From assembly GCF_011601265.1 (NCBI RefSeq), contig NZ_JAAOLX010000006.1, positions 186,001 to 250,000 of the forward strand: 64,000 nt of DNA, given 5' to 3'. Numbering within the stretch: the first letter of the stretch is position 1; each line of letters begins with the position of its first letter. The notes beneath the pieces were generated by a model. It searched no databases. It saw only the letters and a program-made list of their open reading frames with translations, and had not been told where the DNA came from. Below, piece by piece: positions 1 to 8,830 of the stretch. The DNA comes from Iodobacter violaceini. GTDB lineage: Bacteria > Pseudomonadota > Gammaproteobacteria > Burkholderiales > Chitinibacteraceae. The translations under genes and the position numbers were made by a program.

Positions 1-612
1 TGCCTGATTACAACACTGATGTATCTGTACTACGAGCAAAAGTTTAAAGCACAAGGAATGGCCAAAACCATGGGCGCCTTTGTGCTGCCCATTATCCTGG
101 CTGCAGTCGGTTTTATTCTTTGGTACAGCGTTGATCGCCAGGCACATGAAATTCAGCCACTGATCCCCGCGTTGCAATCCTGGTGGATGAAAATACACGT
201 CCCTGCCAACTTTGTAGGCTACGGTGCTTTTGCCCTTTCAGCGGGGCTGGGTGCCGCCCAGCTTTTAGTTTCAAAAGGCATTTTATCCAGCCGCCTGCCA
301 AGCTACGAAACACTTGGCGAGGTCATGTATAAAGCCATCTCGATTGGTTTTCTATTCTTCACGATTGCTACCATTTTAGGAGCAATGTGGGCCGCCGAAG
401 CATGGGGTGGTTACTGGAGCTGGGATCCAAAAGAAACCTGGGCGCTGATTGTATGGCTGAACTATGCCTCATGGCTGCATATGCGCTTAGTAAAAGGCTG
501 GCGTGGCAATGTGCTGGCATGGTGGGCGCTGATTGGCCTGCTGGTCACCAGCTTTGCCTTTATTGGCGTAAATATGTTTTTATCCGGCTTGCATTCCTAT
601 GGCGGCCTTTAA
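1..612 (+). CDS. ccsB: Cytochrome c biogenesis protein CcsB (5' end outside window)
   Basis: The reading frame is open at base 1, so the start lies upstream and only the C-terminal ~203 residues are present. CcsB (CcsA/ResC family) works with ResB in System II cytochrome c maturation, moving and presenting heme to apocytochromes on the outer face of the inner membrane. The family's tryptophan-rich WWD signature is visible as WGGYWSWDPKETW, followed by the conserved terminal GLHSYGGL, whose His is an axial heme ligand in the family. Several hydrophobic membrane segments flank these motifs. A hairpin terminator follows the stop. A downstream cytochrome c gene (9865-10167) is one possible client. 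Identification is firm; only the start is missing. Confidence 0.93.
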   Translation, partial: CLITTLMYLYYEQKFKAQGMAKTMGAFVLPIILAAVGFILWYSVDRQAHEIQPLIPALQSWWMKIHVPANFVGYGAFALSAGLGAAQLLVSKGILSSRLPSYETLGEVMYKAISIGFLFFTIATILGAMWAAEAWGGYWSWDPKETWALIVWLNYASWLHMRLVKGWRGNVLAWWALIGLLVTSFAFIGVNMFLSGLHSYGGL

Positions 613-645
613 GTAGTAAAGCATTTATTCCTGCTTATATCATAT

Positions 646-679
646 AAAAAATCGCTCCTCATTCAGGGGCGATTTTTTT
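646..679 (+). terminator. Rho-independent terminator after ccsB
   Basis: Stem ATCGCTCC (651-658) pairs with GGGGCGAT (666-673), with one G-T wobble and a 7-base loop, and runs into seven T. It lies 35-70 bases past the ccsB stop. Confidence 0.85.
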
Positions 680-828
680 ATGTATTTTTCTAATAAGTAT
701 AAGAGTGTAGTTTTATAAGATTTAAACAAATATAAACATATCCATCATTAATTTTTTATATTATTCATGTTGGCTTATAGGTCAGAGTACGTTAACCTAT
801 TTACACACAATCCTCTCTGGTCATAAAA

Positions 829-1302
829 ATGGATCAGCCGCGCTTCACTAAGACCGCAAAAGGTAGTAAAGAAATTGAAGAGCGCAGCGGCTTGCTTTCT
901 TCAGTTGCCCGTCGCATTTTAATTATGGTCGACGGAAAAAGAACCCGCAGCGATCTGTTACAGGCATTTAGCTTAGCCGAATTAGAAGAAGGCCTCTCAA
1001 GGCTTGAGCTGCTTAAAATGATAGAAGAAAGCAATGGCCCGGCAAACGGCCACGAAGGGGTGAGTATCAATCAAAGGGCGCTCGCTCAAATCCGCCAGAT
1101 GATGTATATGAGTAATCAGCAATATCTGGCTGGCCAGCTAGACCGCTTTTTAGATAAAGATTTTGCGCTTATTCACGACCGGGCAGGTTTAGAACCGGTA
1201 TTAGAACACTGGCATCGCCTGTTATGCGATGCAGGCCATGAAGTCACCGCTTATGCCTATCTCCGGCAAATTAAAACCACGCTGGGGTGGAGCAAGAAAT
1301 AG
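829..1302 (+). CDS. Uncharacterised 157-residue protein
   Basis: I do not recognise this protein. It is soluble, with no signal peptide or membrane segment. Residues ~20-60 (SSVARRILIMVDGKRTRSDLL, then an ELEEGLSRLELL helix) look like a small helical or winged-helix module. The C-terminal half (~80-157) is helical and rich in Arg, Leu and Gln. The ATG at 829 lacks a strong ribosome site, but coding character is clear and no other frame competes. It is a single gene between the ccsB terminator and the convergent TPR operon. A regulatory or adaptor role is a guess only. Confidence 0.7.
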   Translation: MDQPRFTKTAKGSKEIEERSGLLSSVARRILIMVDGKRTRSDLLQAFSLAELEEGLSRLELLKMIEESNGPANGHEGVSINQRALAQIRQMMYMSNQQYLAGQLDRFLDKDFALIHDRAGLEPVLEHWHRLLCDAGHEVTAYAYLRQIKTTLGWSKK

Positions 1303-1346
1303 CCAGTGGCCACAGCTGTTTTATTAAATATATTCAATGACTTACG

Positions 1347-2372
1347 CTACAAGTGGCGCATACGGCTTTGCGTTTCTAATTGCAAAATTTGCTGCTTGTG
1401 CTTTGCGCTGATTTTAAATTTTTCTGTATCTTCATTTTGAATCAGCGCATTAAAAGCAGGCAAAGCCAATTCATCGTTTTGCCGCGCCAAATGCCACTGA
1501 ATTAAAGCCATATTACAACGGTTTTGTAATGGTTTTATACCACCTGACTCTGCCAGACTTAAAGCCTGCAGCAATATTGTACCGGCATTATTTTCACCCA
1601 ATGCCAGCAATACTTCAGCCAATGCTGTTAAAGCATGGGCTTTTCCCCATAAATTATCATTTTGATCACTCAGAGTAAAAGCAGTTTCAAGCTCTATTTT
1701 AGCCTGAGCCCATTGTTTTTGTTCCGCATGTACAACACCCAGATAATAAATTATTTCAGCCGACCAAATAGGATTTACAACCGATTGCTGTAATAGTTTT
1801 TCTGCTTCAGCCAGACATTGCAAAGCATATGAAAAGCGTTTTAAGCGGCAGGCATCGCTGGCCACATTCAGCAATACCTCACACTTTAAATGATCACTGC
1901 CTAATTTTCGTGCCAGCTCCAGTGCCAGTTCATTAAATCCCAATGCAGCCTGATTATCACCAAAGCCAATATAAACCTGGCTAATGCCCATATATATACG
2001 GGCACATAGTTTTCTATTTTTTAATTTACGCGCAATGACGAGCGCATCAGACCAATAATCAAGCGCAATCAGCGGTTCATTGCTTAATAAATGCGAAAAC
2101 CCCAGCAGGATCAGGGTTTCGGTTTGCTCCTTAAGGCACCCCGCCGCTTTAAAACTCAGCATGCCCGCTAAAAATGCCTGCTGCGCCTTAAGATGCTCAC
2201 TTAAATGCTGCCATGAATGCCCCAGAATCACCTGAGCCAGCGCCATCAGCCGGGGCTCATCAAAAGTGTTCTGCAGCAGTTGCCTGGCCTCGGCCGGTGC
2301 AGGAGGCGAGCCACAATATGATTCCCTGGCCAGGATTTCCAATTGGGCGGCAAACTGTAGTTTTGCGCTCAT
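1347..2372 (-). CDS. TPR-repeat protein, cytoplasmic
   Basis: A 341-residue protein made mostly of helical repeats of the tetratricopeptide type; about five or six units can be traced between residues 50 and 290 (for example LGVVHAEQKQWAQAKIELETA and ARIYMGISQVYIGFGDNQAAL). There is no signal peptide or enzymatic domain. Its ATG overlaps the stop of the upstream TPR-GGDEF gene by 4 bases (ATGA), so the two are translationally coupled and probably act together. TPR arrays bind other proteins; the partner is unknown. Likely a scaffold or sensor for the product of the upstream gene. Confidence 0.75.
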   Translation of the reverse strand: MSAKLQFAAQLEILARESYCGSPPAPAEARQLLQNTFDEPRLMALAQVILGHSWQHLSEHLKAQQAFLAGMLSFKAAGCLKEQTETLILLGFSHLLSNEPLIALDYWSDALVIARKLKNRKLCARIYMGISQVYIGFGDNQAALGFNELALELARKLGSDHLKCEVLLNVASDACRLKRFSYALQCLAEAEKLLQQSVVNPIWSAEIIYYLGVVHAEQKQWAQAKIELETAFTLSDQNDNLWGKAHALTALAEVLLALGENNAGTILLQALSLAESGGIKPLQNRCNMALIQWHLARQNDELALPAFNALIQNEDTEKFKISAKHKQQILQLETQSRMRHL

Positions 2373-3667
2373 CGGGTTTCTTCATCCCAAAACAATTGTC
2401 CCAGCCCCTGCCGCTGCCCCAGAAAAAAAGCCAGATCAGCCCGAAGTTGTAAAATTTCGGCAGTATCCCCTGCCTGAAAAAATGCCCCGCCCATGCTGAT
2501 ACTCAGGGACTCAGGCAAATGGGCATATTCCAATAAAGCAATATCCTGCTGCACTCGTGCTGAAAATTGCTCTATCTCCGCCTTATCTAAAGCCAAAAAT
2601 ACCAATGCAAACGTGCCAGATCCACTGCAAACCAAAACAGCCTTAGCCGGCAAATGGCGCTGTAAAATGCGTGCCAGCTGATGATATGCAATGCTGGCCA
2701 GCTCACTGCCAAACACCTCACGGATACTGGCAAACTGATCAATCCCAATGCTAAGCATGCAAAGCGCAACATCTTCACGAGCCTGATCCAGCAAACCCGG
2801 CCAGCATATTTCCAGATAGCGGGCATTATGCAGGCCAGTCAGCTCATCACGGAAAGTGACGTTTTCCAGCTCCTGCACCTGCTGATGCTGTGCCACGTTT
2901 TTCTCACGCAATAATTCAATTTCAATTTCACTGGTCATATGCCGCAGCTTGTATTCCACCGCAGCCAAACGCCTGGGGCGTGTTTTTTTCTGTGCTTTGG
3001 AAGCAATCTGCAAGGCCTGCATAAAATGAGCCGCTGATTCAGAGAACTGCCCCAGCGCCTGACAGGCACGAGCCAGCTCTGCGTGTACTTCACGCTGGGC
3101 ATTTGGAAGTAAGTGCATGTATTTTTGAACAATACTCACGCCATCGTGATACTCAGAGCGCACCTTAGCCCTGCCCTGCAACTTAAGCAGGGACAGACCA
3201 CAACTAGCCATCGCCACCGGGTCATCCTGATACAGCACGAGCGCCTTTTCAATCAGGCTGAGCGCTGGCAGCCATTGCTCCTGCACAATGCAAAGCTGGC
3301 TTAAGCGCTCCAGCAAATAAGGACATTGGTATAGCTGAGGGTTCGCCAAGACCTGCTGCATCATGGCGCGGGCCATCTCTTGCTGGTTTAATTCCCACAG
3401 ATCGGCAGCCAGACCCAGCCTTGCTGCACAAATCAAGTAATCATCGTCCCCAGCCAGTTGCAAGCCATACTGGTTGAGCGCTAACGCCCGCTCTGCCTGG
3501 CCCGTTTCACGGAATAAATGCGCCAGCTCGATCCAGTAAATGGTTTCATTTCCTCTGGCCTCAAGCGATTCCTCGATACCCGCCAAAAAGCTAGAAACAG
3601 CCAGAGCATGCTCGCCCTGCCGGTAGAAGCTGCGCCCTTTAAGCAGGCGCTCTTGCTGGTGACTCAT
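2369..3667 (-). CDS. TPR protein with degenerate GGDEF domain
   Basis: This 432-residue protein has TPR-like helices (~1-235), a short charged coiled coil (~245-272) and a C-terminal GGDEF-type domain (~273-432). The domain entry RDELTGLHNARYLE is typical of diguanylate cyclases, and the metal-site Asp of SIGIDQF (residue 310) is kept. The signature loop at 349-353 reads GSGTF instead of GGDEF, so the catalytic acidic residues are missing and no RxxD inhibitory site was seen. From family knowledge such a domain should not make cyclic di-GMP; it may bind GTP or c-di-GMP, or mediate dimerisation. The following TPR gene overlaps it by 4 bases. Confidence 0.82.
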   Translation of the reverse strand: MSHQQERLLKGRSFYRQGEHALAVSSFLAGIEESLEARGNETIYWIELAHLFRETGQAERALALNQYGLQLAGDDDYLICAARLGLAADLWELNQQEMARAMMQQVLANPQLYQCPYLLERLSQLCIVQEQWLPALSLIEKALVLYQDDPVAMASCGLSLLKLQGRAKVRSEYHDGVSIVQKYMHLLPNAQREVHAELARACQALGQFSESAAHFMQALQIASKAQKKTRPRRLAAVEYKLRHMTSEIEIELLREKNVAQHQQVQELENVTFRDELTGLHNARYLEICWPGLLDQAREDVALCMLSIGIDQFASIREVFGSELASIAYHQLARILQRHLPAKAVLVCSGSGTFALVFLALDKAEIEQFSARVQQDIALLEYAHLPESLSISMGGAFFQAGDTAEILQLRADLAFFLGQRQGLGQLFWDEETR

Positions 3668-3728
3668 GGTGATCTTTACATCCGGGCTGGCAGTACAAAA
3701 GGGCTATACGTCATAAAAAACAGAGCAA

Positions 3729-4115
3729 TCAGCCCAGCACAACCAAACACCACATCAAGGCTAAATTCAGCAGGCAGACCAATTGCGCCGCACTGCCTAA
3801 ATCTTTGGCCCGCTTAGCCAGCTCATGACGCTCCAGGGAGGTGTGATCTACCGCGGCCTCAATGGCCGAATTAAGCAGCTCAACAATCATACTGGCCAAA
3901 TGACTGCCTATCAGTAACGCCCTGCCCCAATGTGGCAGCCCTGGAATTAAAAACGCGCAGGGAATACCAAGCAGCGCCAGCAAAGTAACCTGACGAAATG
4001 CAGCTTCATTTAGCCAGCCTGCTTTTAAACCATCGATGGAATAACCCAGAGCATTAAAAATGCGGGCGACTCCTGTTTTACCTTTGAACGGGCTTTCCAA
4101 CACATTAAACTCCAT
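3729..4115 (-). CDS. dgkA: Diacylglycerol kinase (DgkA type)
   Basis: Integral membrane kinase that phosphorylates diacylglycerol to phosphatidic acid, recycling lipid released by envelope glycan synthesis. The family signature VELLNSAIEAAVD and the following HELAKRAKDLGSAAQ are intact, and three membrane helices are visible. The start at 4115 gives 128 residues, matching the usual ~120; the N-terminus (FNALGYSIDGLKAGWLNEAAF) then aligns with the known family start. A longer reading from 4157 would add 14 residues with no homologous counterpart. It overlaps the end of the upstream membrane-protein gene by 11 bases, so coupling is likely. Confidence 0.92.
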   Translation of the reverse strand: MEFNVLESPFKGKTGVARIFNALGYSIDGLKAGWLNEAAFRQVTLLALLGIPCAFLIPGLPHWGRALLIGSHLASMIVELLNSAIEAAVDHTSLERHELAKRAKDLGSAAQLVCLLNLALMWCLVVLG

Positions 4116-4854
4116 CAGCGCCGGCAGGCACTGCAGCAAAAATTTCTCGGTACGCAATATATTGCATCAGCATCATCACCGGCAAGACAACTAAAAACCC
4201 CAGCAATAATGTAAATACTGATAAAAAACACAAGGCAATCGTGACCAGCCCACTCACTAAAAACGCCTGCCAGTTGCGGGCAATGCCTGCAAATGAAAGC
4301 TTCATCGCATCGATGGCAGAATAACCATCAAACAATATTAAAGCGGGGGCAAACCACACCGCACACATTACCGGCGTCATTAAAATAAGGCTCAGCGAGG
4401 TATGTAAATACAGCGATTTCATTTGCTCTGGCGTAGGCAAGCTTCCGGCTGGAATATCAACAAGACTGGCCTGGCTGCCAAATAAGCCCAGCACAACCGT
4501 GACCAGCATCGCAGCAAGCACATTAATAAAACCCACCCAAAGCAGGGGTTTTATTTCACCGTGAAATGCCGCAAATAAATCCAGAGGGCCAACTCTGTTA
4601 CCTGCATCGCACCGCTTAGCCGCCAGATATATTCCGCCTGACAATACCGGGGATACCAGGGTATAGGCCAAAGCGCCTACTACAGGCAGCACGTTCGCCA
4701 GCAAAGCTAAAACAAAAAATTGCAGGGCGATGACAATCCATATCCCAGGCTGGCGGCGAAATAACTTAAATCCATTTACATACCAATGCCAGCCACGATT
4801 CGCAACAAGGCGACGCGGCTCGGGCAAGAGATCAATTACGCTATCGTTTTCCAT
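4105..4854 (-). CDS. BPSS1780-family multi-pass membrane protein
   Basis: 249 residues with about five or six hydrophobic helices. The family hallmark is the N-terminal stretch VANRGWHWYVNGFKLFRRQPGIW leading into the first membrane span. The ATG at 4854 is preceded by a GTGGGA-like ribosome site; an upstream ATG at 4914 would add 20 polar residues without family counterpart, so the shorter form is preferred. The function of this family is not established; it is common in betaproteobacteria. The gene overlaps dgkA downstream and so likely shares its message, hinting at an envelope-lipid setting. Confidence 0.8.
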   Translation of the reverse strand: MENDSVIDLLPEPRRLVANRGWHWYVNGFKLFRRQPGIWIVIALQFFVLALLANVLPVVGALAYTLVSPVLSGGIYLAAKRCDAGNRVGPLDLFAAFHGEIKPLLWVGFINVLAAMLVTVVLGLFGSQASLVDIPAGSLPTPEQMKSLYLHTSLSLILMTPVMCAVWFAPALILFDGYSAIDAMKLSFAGIARNWQAFLVSGLVTIALCFLSVFTLLLGFLVVLPVMMLMQYIAYREIFAAVPAGADGV

Positions 4855-5090
4855 GATTTTCCCACTGCTGCTCCGGCAAGGCTTGAAGGATACGTGAACC
4901 CTTAACTTACTCAAAGGTAAACATATCAGCAGGGAGAACCTGATGCTTCCTTACTAAATAAAACCATGCCCGCACCATGAAATGATTTACTTTCTTAGTT
5001 ATGATTCAGCCAGCTATTGTGCGGGTTTTGAATAAAAATATAATTTCAAATAAATAACGCCGCAGAATAGTGTTGCGATTTACCACAGAC

Positions 5091-5125
5091 AAAAAAAAGC
5101 CACATGATCTGCACCATGTGGCTTT
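5091..5125 (-). terminator. Rho-independent terminator after ackA
   Basis: Perfect 11-bp stem AAAGCCACATG (5096-5106) / CATGTGGCTTT (5115-5125) with an 8-base loop. Read on the minus strand it ends in a run of U, directly after the ackA stop. Confidence 0.92.
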
Positions 5126-5140
5126 GATTAAAACTAAAAA

Positions 5141-6334
5141 TTACGCAGCAACGCACTTCAAAGCGTGGCGGGCAATCATCAGCTCTTCATTCGTTGGAAT
5201 GATATAAACAGGAATACGGCTGCCTGGCAATGAAATGCAGCGCGCTTCACCTGAGCGTTTTGCATTTTCAACTTCATCAATTTCCACACCTAACCAGCGC
5301 AATTCATTACATACAGTGGCGCGGGCAATATCGTCGTTTTCACCGATACCTGCAGTAAACACCAGCGCATCAAAGCCTTGCATCGCAGCAGCTAAAGAAG
5401 CCGCTTCACGCACAACACGGTGAGCAAAGTAATCAACAGCAAACTTAGCATGCGGATCTTTACTTGCATGCAGATCACGCATATCGCTGGAAATACCCGA
5501 CATACCCAACAGACCGGATTGCTTGTAGATCAGCTCTTCAATTTGTGAGGCATCCATTTTCAGATGGCTCATAAAGTGCAGAATTAAGGCAGGATCGATC
5601 GTGCCGCAACGGGTGCCCATAGGCAGGCCTTCTAAGGCAGTAAAGCCCATGGTTGTTGCCTGGCAGTGGCCATTAATCAATCCAGCCATCGAAGAGCCAT
5701 TACCCAGATGGGCCACAACTGTGCGGCCTGCCGCAGCTTTTGCATCAATACCTGGCAATACGCTGGCAATAAACTCATAAGAAAGGCCATGGAAGCCATA
5801 ACGACGGATACCATGTTTTTCGCTGAACTCGTACGGCAAAGCGTATTGCTGCTCGATTTCAGGCTGAGTGCGGTGGAAAGCGGTGTCAAAACAAGCCACT
5901 TGCGGCACGGTTGGTAAAAGCTGAGCCAGCACGCGCATTGGCATAATATTGTGCGGGGCATGCAATGGAGCCAGAGCAATGGTTTCGTCCAGGCCCTTTA
6001 ATACTTCTTCAGTAATGCGCACCGGCTGGCAAAAGCTCAGGCCACCATGCACAACGCGATGACCAACCGCGGCAATCGTACGGCCTTCAATACGGCTATT
6101 GAGCCAGGCCAGCATATGACGCAGTGCAGAGTCGTGGTTCTTAGGCATATCTGCCGGCATAGATTCAGAAACCAGCTTATTGTCATCCGCGTCTTTTGCT
6201 ACAAACTTCGGATCAACATAAATACCGTCTGCCAGGCCTTTAAAGAGCAGAACAGGATCAGCCGCGCCGGTTTCAAACAGGGAAAACTTGATGCTGGACG
6301 ATCCGGCATTAATAACTAAAACCAACTCACTCAT
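5141..6334 (-). CDS. ackA: Acetate kinase
   Basis: Cytoplasmic acetate kinase (397 residues, normal family length), interconverting acetyl phosphate + ADP and acetate + ATP in overflow metabolism. Both ASKHA signatures are present: NAGSSSIKFSLFE at the N-terminus and GHRVVHGG near residue 90. The catalytic-loop CFDTAFHRT, HLGNGSS, GTRCGTIDP and FTAGIGEN motifs are intact. The ATG at 6334 is preceded by AAGGAGCAG. No phosphotransacetylase gene is adjacent, so pta must lie elsewhere. A strong terminator follows. It is divergent from the lipoyl-like gene at 6671. Confidence 0.97.
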   Translation of the reverse strand: MSELVLVINAGSSSIKFSLFETGAADPVLLFKGLADGIYVDPKFVAKDADDNKLVSESMPADMPKNHDSALRHMLAWLNSRIEGRTIAAVGHRVVHGGLSFCQPVRITEEVLKGLDETIALAPLHAPHNIMPMRVLAQLLPTVPQVACFDTAFHRTQPEIEQQYALPYEFSEKHGIRRYGFHGLSYEFIASVLPGIDAKAAAGRTVVAHLGNGSSMAGLINGHCQATTMGFTALEGLPMGTRCGTIDPALILHFMSHLKMDASQIEELIYKQSGLLGMSGISSDMRDLHASKDPHAKFAVDYFAHRVVREAASLAAAMQGFDALVFTAGIGENDDIARATVCNELRWLGVEIDEVENAKRSGEARCISLPGSRIPVYIIPTNEELMIARHALKCVAA

Positions 6335-6670
6335 AAACTGCTCCTTAATATTACGCTGGCGGTGATAAGACTCATCTCATCACATATAGGTTGATTGTTC
6401 TGATTGCACTTTAAAATCATCATTAGCAGGCGCAAATCACATAAGCCAGACTTAAACAGCCAGGATACGGACTTTGCTTACACACAACGGCTGATGGCTG
6501 CGTTAATATCCATAAACTTGGGGCTTTCCCTGCTGAATCGGGCCCAATGTTAGGAACTGCGATGCTGCACTGCAATGGAATAATTACTGCTGCATATTCT
6601 AAGCAGTAGTAAAAACAGCAGTATTGGCCAAAATCAAGCAAAATCATTGAAAAATAGGTGCATATTCACC
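6335..6670. other. Intergenic gap between divergent ackA and lipoyl-like gene
   Basis: This 336-base stretch should contain both divergent promoters. I see no convincing coding frame, RNA gene, terminator-type hairpin or recognised operator in it. Confidence 0.6.
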
Positions 6671-7147
6671 ATGAGTACATTCACCACGCACCTGATATGC
6701 GTTCCTGAGCTGGATGAAACAGCCAGCGTCAGCGCCGTACATATCTTACCAGGCCATCATGTACACAGTAATACACCGCTTCTGACCTTAATTTGTGGTG
6801 ATAGTGAGGTTGAGATCTGCGCTCCGGAAGCAGGTTTGGTTTCGCATATCATGGTAGAAATTAAAGAAACCGTGCAATGCGGTGATCTTTTATTACAAAT
6901 GGAGATTGAAGAAGAGCCTGTGCAATTATTTGGAGCAGAGGCCACTTTTGCCAGCGCCTGCCAGCTGGACTGGCCTGCAGCACCAACTACCACGCTCAAT
7001 GTCAGCCTTGGCGCTGCCCGCCTTGCGGCTAAGCTGGGCGTAGACCTAAGCACGATTACAGCCTTGGGCGAATGTATTGAAGAAGCGGATATAGAAGCTC
7101 ATGTCCGCGCCGTTATGCTGCAATGGCAGCAAAGCCGCCCGTACTAA
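6671..7147 (+). CDS. Lipoyl-like domain + E3-binding-like domain protein lacking the lipoyl lysine
   Basis: 158 residues in two parts. Residues ~1-78 follow the lipoyl/biotinyl hammerhead pattern (VPELDET, PGHHVHSNTPLLTL, VEICAPEAGLVSHIMVEIKETVQCGDLLLQME). At the turn where lipoyl domains carry DKA the sequence reads GDS, so the modified Lys is replaced by Asp. Residues ~112-150 resemble the peripheral subunit-binding domain of 2-oxoacid dehydrogenase E2 proteins (AARLAAKLGVDLSTITALGE...IEEADIEAHV). There is no catalytic acyltransferase domain and no E1/E3 gene nearby. ATG 6671 is chosen because MSTFTTHL begins the first beta strand; an in-frame ATG at 6647 is less likely. Possibly a non-acylated scaffold or decoy; function unknown. 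Confidence 0.78.
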   Translation: MSTFTTHLICVPELDETASVSAVHILPGHHVHSNTPLLTLICGDSEVEICAPEAGLVSHIMVEIKETVQCGDLLLQMEIEEEPVQLFGAEATFASACQLDWPAAPTTTLNVSLGAARLAAKLGVDLSTITALGECIEEADIEAHVRAVMLQWQQSRPY

Positions 7148-7149
7148 AG

Positions 7150-7431
7150 TTATTTCTTTTGTAATTGATCCATGATCGCTGCAGGATCCTGGCTCAGGGC
7201 CAAAACAGCACGTACTTTATTAAAAGCGGCGGTCGCCTCTGCGGGATGCTTGCCATAAGACACCACACTGGCGTGTTTCCAGCCCGCAGACAACAAAGCA
7301 TTACGCTTAAAAGTTGTACCTTCAACGCCCCCTCCGCCTAATTGCATCAAAGCCTGCTCAATGAGCACGTGCGGCAAGGGGGTGCGGGAGATGATATTAA
7401 AATGATCTGGAATAACTTCATCAAATTGCAT
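7150..7431 (-). CDS. Small uncharacterised protein
   Basis: 93 residues, no recognised domain, no signal peptide. The ATG at 7431 has a good GGAG ribosome site seven bases upstream, which is the main reason to accept it. The protein has a Gly-rich turn (LGGGGVEG) near residue 32 and an Ala-rich helical C-terminus. It converges on the lipoyl-like gene with only two bases between the stops. Function not known. Confidence 0.6.
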   Translation of the reverse strand: MQFDEVIPDHFNIISRTPLPHVLIEQALMQLGGGGVEGTTFKRNALLSAGWKHASVVSYGKHPAEATAAFNKVRAVLALSQDPAAIMDQLQKK

Positions 7432-7642
7432 AGCCTGACTCCGGTATCAATAAGTGATGCATCTTCAGTAAACGACCTGTATCTTTCGCGCCCAGCCAAA
7501 AAGAAACTGCTGAAGTGAAACTGCATCAGATAAATGATCCGGTGCATCAGGGTATTTTCAATACTAGTAAAGAGCAGAGCCAAATCCAGTAATTCCTTAC
7601 CGCAGGCAAGTCAGAGCGGCAATAAACTCAGTTTCAGATTCA

Positions 7643-7674
7643 GAAAAAACAAACGCCCCGATAAACGGGGCGTT
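7643..7674 (-). terminator. Rho-independent terminator after aroG
   Basis: Perfect 9-bp stem AACGCCCCG (7652-7660) / CGGGGCGTT (7666-7674), loop ATAAA. On the minus strand it is followed by a U-rich run. It lies 20 bases past the aroG stop. Confidence 0.9.
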
Positions 7675-7695
7675 GAATATTGATAAGCTGGAAAC

Positions 7696-8766
7696 TTAAA
7701 TATGAACCTTGGCAATCGCGCGGCGATCCAGCACGGCCCTGGACAAATCTGCCAGCATCGTTTCTGTCTGATCCCAGCTGATACAACCATCAGTAATTGA
7801 CTGACCATAAGTCAGTGGCTTGCCTTCAACATGATCCTGACGGCCACCAATAATATGGCTTTCAACCATTACACCAAATATACCGTTATTGCCACGGGCA
7901 AGCTGAGCACAGACATCAGCAGATACATCAACCTGACGGCGGTAATCTTTGCTGCTGTTGGCATGGCTAAAATCAACCATTACTTTTTGTGGCAGCCCGG
8001 CAGCGGCCAGATCGGCCAGCGCAGCACGCACATGATTAGTGTCGTAATTAGGCTCTTTGCCGCCACGCAAAATGATATGGCAATCAGGATTGCCGCCAGT
8101 TGCCACAATCGCAGAATGGCCCATTTTAGTTACAGACAAAAAGTGGTGTGACTGGCTGGATGCGCGAATCGCATCCAGTGCAATTTTTAAATTACCGTCT
8201 GTTCCGTTTTTAAAACCTACCGGGCAAGATAACCCCGAAGCCAGCTCGCGGTGTACCTGTGATTCAGTCGTACGCGCCCCAATTGCTCCCCAGCTCATCA
8301 AATCAGCCATATATTGTGGCGTGATCATATCGAGGAATTCGCCGGCTGTTGGCATACCATCATTATTTAAATCAACCAATAATTTGCGTGCAATACGCAG
8401 GCCATCGTTGATATTAAAACTGCCGTTCAGGTAAGGATCATTGATCAGGCCTTTCCAGCCTACCGTTGTGCGGGGTTTTTCAAAATAAACCCGCATCACG
8501 ATTTCTAAATCGTTTTTGTGAAGCTCGCGCAGCACTTTAAGCTTTGCGCCGTATTCGTGCGCAGCCTCGGTATCATGAATTGAGCACGGGCCAATCACCA
8601 CAAGAAGGCGGTCATCGCTGCCTTGCAAAATGCGCTGAATGGCTTGCCGGGTTTCAAAAACAGTAACGGAGGCAACTTCGCTGACAGGGAATTTCTCCAT
8701 CACCGCAACAGGGGGGAGTAGCTCTTTAATTTCTCGGATACGGACATCATCTGTTTGATATTGCAT
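7696..8766 (-). CDS. aroG: 3-deoxy-7-phosphoheptulonate synthase, class I (AroG/AroF/AroH type)
   Basis: First enzyme of the shikimate pathway, condensing phosphoenolpyruvate and erythrose 4-phosphate to DAHP. At 356 residues it matches the E. coli class I isozymes. Conserved blocks visible are VVIGPCSIHD (~57-66), MRVYFEKPRTTVGWKG (~91-106), NDGLRIARKLL, SQVHRELASGLSCPVGFKNGTDG and MVDFSHANSSKDYRRQ. The metal-site Cys (GPCS) and later His/Glu/Asp positions are kept. Which amino acid inhibits it cannot be decided by eye, so the symbol is used in a family sense. Monocistronic, with its own terminator. Confidence 0.93.
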   Translation of the reverse strand: MQYQTDDVRIREIKELLPPVAVMEKFPVSEVASVTVFETRQAIQRILQGSDDRLLVVIGPCSIHDTEAAHEYGAKLKVLRELHKNDLEIVMRVYFEKPRTTVGWKGLINDPYLNGSFNINDGLRIARKLLVDLNNDGMPTAGEFLDMITPQYMADLMSWGAIGARTTESQVHRELASGLSCPVGFKNGTDGNLKIALDAIRASSQSHHFLSVTKMGHSAIVATGGNPDCHIILRGGKEPNYDTNHVRAALADLAAAGLPQKVMVDFSHANSSKDYRRQVDVSADVCAQLARGNNGIFGVMVESHIIGGRQDHVEGKPLTYGQSITDGCISWDQTETMLADLSRAVLDRRAIAKVHI

Positions 8767-8830
8767 ATTCTTCCCTGGAGCGGCTGCCTAGCACGGCGAC
8801 AAGCACATCATAAAAGAAAGAGATTATCGT

